Source: Myxosarcina sp. GA_180221_E-2-1-MAG-40_15 (GTDB taxonomy: Bacteria; Cyanobacteriota; Cyanobacteriia; Cyanobacteriales; Xenococcaceae). From it: a stretch of DNA of 64,000 nt. Where the stretch lies: assembly GCA_020692205.1 (NCBI GenBank), contig JAIMKV010000011.1, positions 21,372-85,371 of the forward strand, read 5' to 3'. The notes beneath the pieces were generated by a model, which did not search any database, was not told where the DNA came from, and was given only the letters and a program-made list of their open reading frames with translations. Position numbers and translations under genes: made by a program. Below are positions 57,777-64,000 of this stretch, one piece after another. Positions within the stretch are counted from its first letter, which is position 1, and each line of letters begins with the position of its first letter.

Positions 57777-58553
57777 ATGAATAAAGCTGTATTATTGCTC
57801 TTAACAGGAACGCTAGCTTTGCTAACTCAAAGCTGTTCTTTTTTCACTGACTTTGCTGATTCTAGACAAGAACTAGATGAAACAGTTCAATCTCCTGGGG
57901 AGATAGATGCCTCGCAACAGGCTGAAAATCAAGTAGTGGAAGAAGAATTTGCTGATTTAGAAGAGGAAGAGGAAGTTGAACTGGCTCAAGAAGTTGCTGG
58001 TTTAATTCCTGCAACTAATTCTGATGTCAGAGTTAGAAGTATTATTCGTGGCAGAGAAGATCCCTTCTCTGTAGTTCCTCTAAACCCACTGATTAAAATT
58101 GAGCAAAAGCAACAAGAAGCTTCTGTAAATCCCCCCCCCAAAGAATCTGCCAGCAAGAGAGCACCAAGTCAACCTGAACAGCAGGCGAGACAGGACAACA
58201 CAAATGTAGATTTACCCGCACCAGAACCTCTAATAGAGCCAACTTTGGCGCAGAATGTAGTTGTCTCAGGGCTATATCAAGCTAATGGTAGAACCAAATT
58301 AATTGTTCAAGCACCAGAAGAAAGCACAAGTCGTTATGTCGAGGTTGGGGACTACTTATCAAATGGTCAAGTATTAGTCAAGAGAATCGTTCGCGATCAT
58401 TTTCCTGTTCCCTTGGTTATTTTGGAGCAATCGGGAATAGAAGTAGCTAAAACAATCGGCGAAACTTCAGAAAATGCGAACCAGAATATTAGTTCTTTGC
58501 CTGAAAAAAACCAGAGCAACAAGACTTGGGTATCTAGTATTTCCTTGAACTAG
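57777..58553 (+). CDS. Lipoprotein with PilP-like C-terminal domain
   Basis: 258 residues. Signal peptide with lipobox LTQSC (Cys near residue 20). An acidic stretch (EEEFADLEEEEEVELAQE) and a Pro/Gln-rich linker follow. The features RSIIRGREDPFSVVPLNP and VSGLYQANGRTKLIVQAPEE, then YVEVGDYLSNGQVLVKRI and LVILEQSGIEVAKTIGE, resemble the PilP/GspC homology-domain layout: GRxDPF entry and a small beta-rich end. PilP links the inner-membrane platform to the secretin of type IV pili. Assignment is by pattern only, and the SigF neighbour is suggestive. Confidence 0.65.
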   Translation: MNKAVLLLLTGTLALLTQSCSFFTDFADSRQELDETVQSPGEIDASQQAENQVVEEEFADLEEEEEVELAQEVAGLIPATNSDVRVRSIIRGREDPFSVVPLNPLIKIEQKQQEASVNPPPKESASKRAPSQPEQQARQDNTNVDLPAPEPLIEPTLAQNVVVSGLYQANGRTKLIVQAPEESTSRYVEVGDYLSNGQVLVKRIVRDHFPVPLVILEQSGIEVAKTIGETSENANQNISSLPEKNQSNKTWVSSISLN

Positions 58554-58668
58554 AATTTAGCCACCAGCCTCAGGGAGTGACAAGGGACTGGAATGGAAGA
58601 TGAACAGTAGGACTATCGTAGTGAGATGGTAAGAAATAGGAAGCCAATTAGTTGAGAATACTCCCTAA

Positions 58669-58782
58669 TCAAAAATGATGCTTGAAGGGGATTTGCTTCT
58701 GTTGCTGCCATAGTCTTGACCATTGAAGATAAAAATCATCTAGGTCGCAAAAAATTTGTGTGATATCTAATCTTGATGCCAT
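58669..58782 (-). pseudogene. Transposase fragment, IS982-like N-terminus
   Basis: A 37-codon frame starting MASRLDITQIFCDLDDFYLQ. The ITQIFCDLDDF pattern is like the N-terminus of IS982-family transposases (FCDxDDF). It is followed by stops and frame changes, with no catalytic region left. It lies in the gap between the lipoprotein gene and the ribosomal operon's end. Short, so low certainty. Confidence 0.4.
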
Positions 58783-58834
58783 CATAGAGGTCAAATTCTA
58801 AATTTGTATTTGTAATCAATAATAATTGAGCAAC

Positions 58835-58864
58835 AAAAAAGAGATGTTCATTAGAACATCCCTA
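58835..58864 (-). terminator. Intrinsic terminator of the rplK-rplA-rplJ-rplL operon
   Basis: On the minus strand GGGATGTTC, loop TAAT, GAACATCTC, then a run of T (A-run 58836-58840 on plus). It lies 25 bases after the rplL stop. Confidence 0.85.
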
Positions 58865-58888
58865 AATCATTAAATTTGAATTAACTGA

Positions 58889-59269
58889 TTACTTAACAGT
58901 AACTTTTGCACCAGCTTCTTCTAGTTTTTTCTTAGTCTCTTCAGCGTCCTCTTTAGCCACACCTTCCTTCAGAGCTTTGGGTGTAGATTCAACCATTTCT
59001 TTAGCTTCTTTTAGTCCTAAGCCAGTGATAGTACGAACAACTTTAAGAATGGCAATTTTCTTGTCTTTGGGTACATCTTCGAGAACTACATCAAATTCGG
59101 TTTTTTCTTCTTCAGCTTCGGCAGCAGCAACGGGTGCGGATACAGCTACCCCAGCAGTAGCTGCAGCACTTACGCCAAAGGTTTCTTCAATTTGTTTGAC
59201 TAATTCAGAAGCCTCTAATAGACTTAGAGATTTTAACTTTTCGAGAATTTCATCAGTTGCAGCAGACAT
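58889..59269 (-). CDS. rplL: 50S ribosomal protein L7/L12
   Basis: 126 residues from ATG 59269 ([21 protein letters not shown]); an upstream in-frame start would add eight residues of no family likeness. Stalk protein that recruits translational GTPases. N-terminal dimerisation domain, Ala-rich hinge ([21 protein letters not shown]) and C-terminal domain ([26 protein letters not shown] end). Last gene of the L11-L1-L10-L7/L12 series. Confidence 0.97.
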   Translation of the reverse strand: MSAATDEILEKLKSLSLLEASELVKQIEETFGVSAAATAGVAVSAPVAAAEAEEEKTEFDVVLEDVPKDKKIAILKVVRTITGLGLKEAKEMVESTPKALKEGVAKEDAEETKKKLEEAGAKVTVK

Positions 59270-59329
59270 ATACTTTACTCCGTGATTGGTCAATAATTAG
59301 TTGTATTGTAAATAGTTTCAGAAAGATGT

Positions 59330-59854
59330 TTACTCTTCTTTCTCCGAAACCGCTTTGATGCCTCTAGCCAAGCTATTAGGAATTTCTTTAACACCCACAG
59401 CCAGCTTAGTGGCCAAAGCGTTAATTGAGCCAGCGATTTTGGCATATAGCTCATCTTTGCTAGGCAAATCGCCTAGAGCTTCAACCTGTTCTTTAGTTAA
59501 AGCCTGACCTTCCATTACGCCACCGCGTAACTCAGTTTTTTTGGTATCCTTCTGAAATCCTTTATAGGCTTTTACTGCTGAGCCTATTTCCTCTCCAGTT
59601 AAGAGAAAAGCAGTAGCATCATTCAAGAATTCCTGCATTGGTTGCCAATTTTCATCACCATCAATGGCAATGTTCATCAGGGTGTTCTTGGTAATCTTGC
59701 AAGTAGCACCAATGGGGCGCAAACGATTACGTAATTCAGTAATTTCTGCTACTGATAACCCTTCATAATTAATTACAAAAGCTAACTGAGCGTCGCTTAA
59801 GCTATCTTTTAGTTCGGCTACTATTTCTTTTTTGTTGGCGAGGGTTCTCCCCAT
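59330..59854 (-). CDS. rplJ: 50S ribosomal protein L10
   Basis: 174 residues. Stalk base anchoring L7/L12. N-terminus MGRTLANKKEIVAELKDSL and VINYEGLSVAEITELRNRLR, then GATCKITKNTLMNIAI are standard. The start codon is preceded, 6 bases away, by AAGGAGGTGA (59861-59870 on the minus strand), a full 10-base complement to the 16S rRNA 3' end and the strongest ribosome site in the window. A structured leader lies further upstream. Confidence 0.97.
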   Translation of the reverse strand: MGRTLANKKEIVAELKDSLSDAQLAFVINYEGLSVAEITELRNRLRPIGATCKITKNTLMNIAIDGDENWQPMQEFLNDATAFLLTGEEIGSAVKAYKGFQKDTKKTELRGGVMEGQALTKEQVEALGDLPSKDELYAKIAGSINALATKLAVGVKEIPNSLARGIKAVSEKEE

Positions 59855-59870
59855 CCTCTGTCACCTCCTT

Positions 59871-60000
59871 GGTATTTGAGATCTTTTAGACCGCATCAAC
59901 GACAAAACCTCCAGCTTCTTGCCAGAGGTTGCTACAGTGTCGATGACCATTCCCAGCTAGAGAACTAGATCATCATCTAATAGACATTAACCTCGGCAGG
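59871..60000 (-). ncRNA. Ribosomal protein L10 leader-like structured RNA
   Basis: The 223-base gap between rplA and rplJ contains nested pairing on the minus strand: AACCTC...GAGGTT as an inner stem and a longer outer stem TGTCGATGA-type with CATCGACA / TGTCGTTGATG (plus 59892-59948). L10 leaders in other bacteria lie in this position and bind L10-(L12)4 for autogenous repression. The fold is visible by eye, membership of the known family is inferred. Confidence 0.5.
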
Positions 60001-60077
60001 AAATTAAGCGAATTAACGCGCCCGCTGTCTTTGGTACTAGTCGTTTAATATTTACTTGTAGTGTTTTGTAAGATTGT

Positions 60078-60797
60078 TTAGGCTGCGACCGTCAAATTTA
60101 AATCTTGTAAAGCACTAGCATCAATCTGAATTGATGGACCCATAGAAGCGGAAACATATACAGTACGCCAGTAACGACCTTTTGCACCACTAGGGCGATT
60201 ACGGTCAACGGTTTCTTGTAGAGCTTTAAGATTTGCTAACAAATCTTCCGCTGAAAAAGATGCCTTACCAAACATAACATGAACAATGCCTGTTTTGTCA
60301 GCTCTAAATTCTAACTTACCAGCTTTGAACGCTTCGACTGCTGACTGTAAATCTGTGGTAACAGTTCCCCCTTTAGGCGAGGGCATCAAGCCTTTTGGAC
60401 CCAAAACACGACCCAGTCTAGCTACTTTGGGCATCATGTCAGGAGTAGCAATCAAGATATCAAAGTCCATCATTCCTTTTTGAATATCTTCAATTAGCTC
60501 TTCTGAACCGTAAATCTCTGCTCCAGCTTCTTCGGCTTCTTTAACCTGTTCACCGCGAGCGATTACTGCGACTCTAACCGTTTGTCCCGTACCTTTGGGT
60601 AGACTCACAGTAGTTCTTAGCTGTTGATCTGTATATTTGGGATCGATACCGAGCTTGATATGAGCTTCGACGGTTTCATCGAATTTTGCTGTAGCCGTCT
60701 CTTTCAAAAGGGTCATTGCCTCATGAGGCTGATAGACCTTATCTTCCTCGACTTTTTTAACTAGCTCGCGCATTCGGCGAGACATTTTTTTTGCCAT
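60078..60797 (-). CDS. rplA: 50S ribosomal protein L1
   Basis: 239 residues. Core features: [73 protein letters not shown] (signature near 140) and [21 protein letters not shown]. Binds 23S rRNA at the L1 stalk and its own mRNA as a regulator in many bacteria. ATG 60797 has AAGGAG just upstream. Confidence 0.97.
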   Translation of the reverse strand: MAKKMSRRMRELVKKVEEDKVYQPHEAMTLLKETATAKFDETVEAHIKLGIDPKYTDQQLRTTVSLPKGTGQTVRVAVIARGEQVKEAEEAGAEIYGSEELIEDIQKGMMDFDILIATPDMMPKVARLGRVLGPKGLMPSPKGGTVTTDLQSAVEAFKAGKLEFRADKTGIVHVMFGKASFSAEDLLANLKALQETVDRNRPSGAKGRYWRTVYVSASMGPSIQIDASALQDLNLTVAA

Positions 60798-60882
60798 TAT
60801 TTTTCTCCTTGGGTAATTAGCGAAGCGGTTTGCTTCTCCCCAGTAAAATGTGTAGTAAAAATTTGCAGTGTTCTCGAAAAGG

Positions 60883-61308
60883 TTAGTCAGCGATCGCTAT
60901 ACCCATATTTTTCGCTGTACCCGCCACAATTTTCATTGCTGCTTCAATGTCATTAGCATTGAGATCAGGTAGTTTGGTTTGAGCAATTTCTTTAAGCTGG
61001 TCTTGAGTTATGGTCGCAATCTTCTGCTTATTAGGTTCGCTTGCACCTTTCTCGATTCCTGCCGCCTTTTTGATTAAGACTGATGCAGGAGGTGTCTTTA
61101 AGATAAATGTAAAACTTCTGTCTTCAAAAACCGAAATTTCTACAGGAATTACTAGTCCTGCTTTATCTGCTGTTTTGGCATTGTATTCTTTACAAAATGC
61201 CATGATGTTTACACCATGTTGACCCAAAGCTGGGCCCACAGGAGGTGCGGGATTGGCTTTCCCCGCAGGTAAAGCTAATTTAATTAAGGCAACAACTTTT
61301 CTAGGCAT
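60883..61308 (-). CDS. rplK: 50S ribosomal protein L11
   Basis: 141 residues. [37 protein letters not shown] is the L11 N-terminal signature; C-terminal domain ends with [23 protein letters not shown]. GTPase-centre protein. It begins 2 bases after the nusG stop, so the two are translated in sequence. Confidence 0.97.
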   Translation of the reverse strand: MPRKVVALIKLALPAGKANPAPPVGPALGQHGVNIMAFCKEYNAKTADKAGLVIPVEISVFEDRSFTFILKTPPASVLIKKAAGIEKGASEPNKQKIATITQDQLKEIAQTKLPDLNANDIEAAMKIVAGTAKNMGIAIAD

Positions 61309-61310
61309 CT

Positions 61311-61949
61311 TTAGTTTTGTTTTTCAACTTGATTAAACTCCAATTCTACTGGAGTATCTCGCCCAAAAATAGATAATAAGGCTTTGAGCTTACTTCTTTC
61401 TGGGCTAACTTCAATTACTTCCCCTTCAAACTCCTTAAATGGACCAGAAAGGACAGCAATTTTATCACCAATCTCCATATCGATTTTGATGATTGGCTCT
61501 TGCTCTTCAGATTGCTTGAAGATGCGCTCAACTTCAGTACGGGATAGAGGAAGTGGCTTAACATGACCTCTACCTCGACCATAACGGCGTTTTTGTTCCG
61601 CCCCTACAAAGTTAATCACATTAGGAGTGTTTTTAACGACCTGCCAAGCATCGTCATCCATTAGCATCTTGACTAGAACGTAGCCAGGAAAAACTTTTTC
61701 GTCGCTAGTATAGCGTGAGCCATCTTTGCGGATTTTGACGCTTGGGGTTTGTGGAATCTGTACCTGCATTACGCGATCGCTTATTTCTAAGGTTTGAATT
61801 CGCATATCTAGATCGTTTTTGACACGCTTCTCACATCCTGAAGCTACCTGTACAGCATACCAGCGAGGATTACCTTTGGTTTTTACATTAACCTTTACCT
61901 CTTCTGGTTGCTGATTGTCATCTTCTGGTAGGTCTGCGGTGTTGATCAT
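61311..61949 (-). CDS. nusG: Transcription termination/antitermination protein NusG
   Basis: 212 residues. NGN domain ([56 protein letters not shown]) and KOW domain ([46 protein letters not shown]). The N-terminal ~28 residues are acidic and extend beyond the E. coli form, as in other cyanobacteria. It abuts secE (2-base gap) and rplK. Confidence 0.97.
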   Translation of the reverse strand: MINTADLPEDDNQQPEEVKVNVKTKGNPRWYAVQVASGCEKRVKNDLDMRIQTLEISDRVMQVQIPQTPSVKIRKDGSRYTSDEKVFPGYVLVKMLMDDDAWQVVKNTPNVINFVGAEQKRRYGRGRGHVKPLPLSRTEVERIFKQSEEQEPIIKIDMEIGDKIAVLSGPFKEFEGEVIEVSPERSKLKALLSIFGRDTPVELEFNQVEKQN

Positions 61950-61951
61950 AA

Positions 61952-62188
61952 TTAAAATACCTTTCCTGCTCCCCAGGCAAAGAATTTATCAATTAGATAA
62001 ATGATCGTAGATACTAAAATAACCATCAAAATCACGGCTACGGACTCACTTATCAATTGCTGGCGAGAGGGCCAGGCAACTTTACCTAATTCTTCTTTGG
62101 TTTGAACTACAAAGTCAGCTGCGCTGTTACCACCTGCTGCTTCTTTCGTTGCGGGGGTTTCTTTTGTTACTATATCTTTTTTAGCCAA
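61952..62188 (-). CDS. secE: Preprotein translocase subunit SecE
   Basis: 78 residues. ATKEAAGGNSAADFVVQTKEELGKVAWPSRQQL contains the conserved amphipathic KxEL.KVxWPSR motif; one membrane helix (ISESVAVILMVILVSTIIYLIDKFFAWG) follows. Single-helix SecE, which clamps SecY in the plasma and thylakoid membranes. First protein gene of the nusG-rpl operon. Confidence 0.95.
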   Translation of the reverse strand: MAKKDIVTKETPATKEAAGGNSAADFVVQTKEELGKVAWPSRQQLISESVAVILMVILVSTIIYLIDKFFAWGAGKVF

Positions 62189-62466
62189 AACGGTTGCCTC
62201 GCGAGAGTATTCGCTATTGATAAATTAGATGTTACTGTCGTTTAAAAGATCAACTACAAGCAAGATTTAATAATCAAATCTCGATTATTTCTACTACTTG
62301 TATTACCCTGCTTGCAATGAAGCATGGATTTGCTGATGACTATATATCTAAGCTTAACTCTTAACTAATTATTAAGTAAATGATTAGTTAATATCTGTAG
62401 AACAATTCAATACTTCAACTTGATTATCAGATAACGAATTAACTTAAACGGCGCCTTCTGAGCTGA

Positions 62467-62539
62467 CGCGCCTTGGAGGACTTGAACCCCCGACATCCGG
62501 TTTTGGAGACCGACGTTCTACCAACTGAACTAAAGACGC
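62467..62539 (-). tRNA. trpT: tRNA-Trp (CCA)
   Basis: 73 nt on the minus strand, no encoded CCA tail. Acceptor stem GCGTCTT with AAGGCGC (one T-G pair) and discriminator G. Anticodon loop CTCCAAA, anticodon CCA, closed by TCGGT/ACCGG. T-stem GGGGG with CCTCC around TTCAAGT. No intron. It sits between rplS and secE, the conserved cyanobacterial order. Confidence 0.95.
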
Positions 62540-62601
62540 ATATCTGCTTCAACTTCTTTCAAATCAAAGCCTTCTAATTATACCTCATTAGCGTTTGTTT
62601 A

Positions 62602-63036
62602 CTAATTTTTACCAGATAAATTCTCTGTTTCAGCTTTTTTGGCAGAACCTTTGGCAGAGCTTTTAACTTGGCCTTCAATTGGGCGGTCAAATCGCTGCTT
62701 AATTCTGGTGGCTTTACCTACGCGATCGCGCAGATAATATAGCTTGGCTCGACGTACTTTTCCACGACGCTCAACTTTAATTTTGTCAATCATCGGAGAG
62801 TGTAATAAAAATACTCTTTCTACTCCTACTCCTTGAAATACTTTGCGAACCGTAATAGTTTCACTAATTCCGCCGTTTTGTTTAGCGATTACTGTACCTT
62901 TATAGGGTTGAACTCGCTCTTTATTTCCTTCGGTGATTCGGACTCCTACTTCTACAGTGTCTCCGACATAGATCTTAGGTATATCGGACTTCAGATGTTC
63001 TGATTCTATCGAACGTATAATTGCTTCGGCATTCAT
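62602..63036 (-). CDS. rplS: 50S ribosomal protein L19
   Basis: 144 residues. [83 protein letters not shown] is the complete L19 fold. A C-terminal Lys/Ser extension of ~28 residues ([15 protein letters not shown]) exceeds the ~115-residue bacterial norm. Separately promoted from secE, with trpT between. Confidence 0.96.
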   Translation of the reverse strand: MNAEAIIRSIESEHLKSDIPKIYVGDTVEVGVRITEGNKERVQPYKGTVIAKQNGGISETITVRKVFQGVGVERVFLLHSPMIDKIKVERRGKVRRAKLYYLRDRVGKATRIKQRFDRPIEGQVKSSAKGSAKKAETENLSGKN

Positions 63037-63196
63037 GGCTAGTATAAAAACTCACGATTTACCATAATAGCTTTTTTTACGGGATCTGGGAAGAGCTAAC
63101 TTGAACAGAATAAGAAATCAAGAAGCAAGGGTCCAAAAATACGAAATATTTCAATATTATTGCTAAATCCGCCTGATGGCTAAGTTATGCTTAAGT

Positions 63197-63769
63197 CTAT
63201 CTTTCTCTGAATTCAACCACATCGCTTTTGATCGTAATATCATATTGACTGAAGAAGCTTTGTCCTAATAATCCCATATCCATTGAAGGCGACGTAATTA
63301 CGTGGGTGTTTTTTTGAATAAGTGTGCCTATCCCAACAGAGTATACGTAGCCCGCAGGCATTTGAAAATAATTACTACTAGGAGTAGACACCCAAACAGT
63401 TTCAGTATGTTTAACCTGTAGTGTTTTTGCCATCTGTTCAGTAATAACTACGCTAGTTGCACCTGTATCTAACATCATCTCGAAAGTATGTTGAGCATTA
63501 AATTTAACGTCGATAATAGGAATGCCAGAACGTCTGCTTTTAATAGGAACAATTTGTACTCCAGGTTGCCCAGAAAATCGGGTTGGCTCTGAAAGATCAT
63601 GACTGTAACCACCAGTTCTAGAAGTATTATTTTGACAAAGATAGCCTAAATCTATGGAGTTACCATCGGCATCCAACATATAGCAAGATGAATGGTTTTG
63701 TGCCGAAGTTACGGTAGCTAAAGAATTAAATATTACTGTCCACAACAGAATCTTAAATATTTTTTGCAT
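63197..63769 (-). CDS. Secreted retropepsin-like aspartic protease
   Basis: 190 residues. Signal peptide (residues ~1-23, ending VTSAQ). The catalytic motif is MMLDTGATSVVITEQMA near residue 118, in the clan AA single-domain (TIGR02281-like) setting: IPIIDVKFNAQHTFEMML before it and GLLGQSFFSQYDI after it. Such enzymes form dimers with one Asp per subunit. Exported to periplasm or lumen; substrate unknown. No operon partner. Confidence 0.82.
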   Translation of the reverse strand: MQKIFKILLWTVIFNSLATVTSAQNHSSCYMLDADGNSIDLGYLCQNNTSRTGGYSHDLSEPTRFSGQPGVQIVPIKSRRSGIPIIDVKFNAQHTFEMMLDTGATSVVITEQMAKTLQVKHTETVWVSTPSSNYFQMPAGYVYSVGIGTLIQKNTHVITSPSMDMGLLGQSFFSQYDITIKSDVVEFRER

Positions 63770-63972
63770 TTAAAAATACAGATAAAACTAGTTATTACGC
63801 TCAATTAGCTGGATACATAGCTATTTTTAGAGTGAGACTTACTTGCTAGCTTATCTTTTTGAAAAAATATATTTATAGATACAGATCACTCTATGTGAAG
63901 AATAAGCATTGAAAAATTCTAATGGTAACTCATGGCATAAAAAAGATAACTAATCCCATCAAGATTATTAAC

Positions 63973-63991
63973 CAATGGTTCGGACAAAATT
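63973..63991 (+). repeat. Left terminal repeat of an element continuing past the window
   Basis: CAATGGTTCGGACAAAATT is identical over 19 bases to the left end of the MITE at 41298-41316. Only ~28 bases of the element are visible, so it may be a second MITE or a full insertion sequence. Confidence 0.7.
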
Positions 63992-64000
63992 AAGCAGCAA

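Overview
The window is chromosomal DNA from a low-GC cyanobacterium. The evidence is an allophycocyanin beta-18 subunit (apcF), the photosystem II extrinsic protein PsbO, type III glutamine synthetase (glnN), a PAP/fibrillin protein, SLH-OprB porin architecture and very many copies of the HIP1 octamer GCGATCGC. The mix of gene families suggests a unicellular or pleurocapsalean lineage; that placement is inference. No rRNA, CRISPR array, prophage or complete insertion sequence was seen.

Layout. 1-6.4 kb: 3' part of a UvrD/PcrA helicase, a PAP/fibrillin protein, a stand-alone fatty acyl-AMP ligase and a MidA-type methyltransferase. 6.5-11 kb: a nitrogen-starvation block, amt and glnN, each preceded by an NtcA-type box, with apcF divergent from glnN. 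12-14.3 kb: groES-groEL behind a perfect CIRCE operator. 14.6-28.2 kb: housekeeping and envelope genes (BI-1 family, methyltransferase, Nudix, SUI1/YciH, Omp85-like, DUF2232, Crp/Fnr regulator, sugar transferase, pgsA, CSP41-like SDR, prfC, geranylgeranyl-reductase family). 28.2-29.8 kb: a small accessory segment with a GNAT acetyltransferase, a BrnT-type toxin with a partner gene, and an unknown ORF, all on the minus strand. Integron attC-like sites follow the antitoxin and the GNAT; no integrase is present. 30-49 kb: central metabolism, including three shikimate genes (aroE, aroC, aroB), a GH57 glucan enzyme next to pfkA, a DUF3137-LemA pair, sbcD, a VanZ-LamG membrane protein behind a 183-bp MITE, an iron-type porin, trx, fabG and hisG. 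49-58.6 kb: ABC exporter, adenylate-kinase-like ATPase, a 59-aa membrane ORF, a second MITE-like element, rdgB, a decayed gene, a phosphohexomutase, psbO, a SigF-like sigma factor and a PilP-like lipoprotein. 58.6-63.8 kb: the ribosomal block rplS - tRNA-Trp - secE - nusG - rplK - rplA - (L10-leader-like RNA) - rplJ - rplL, plus a retropepsin-like protease.

How the genes work together: Amt imports ammonium and GlnN assimilates it under NtcA control. GH57 and PfkA plausibly link glycogen turnover to glycolysis. AroB, AroE and AroC feed chorismate synthesis. The secE-nusG-rpl genes form the conserved translation/secretion operon.

The most notable points are the cassette-like segment at 28.3-29.8 kb; the MITE at 41.3 kb, with 14-bp perfect TIRs, a 5-bp duplication and a further TIR copy entering at the right window edge; and a RluA-family protein with Gly in place of the catalytic Asp.
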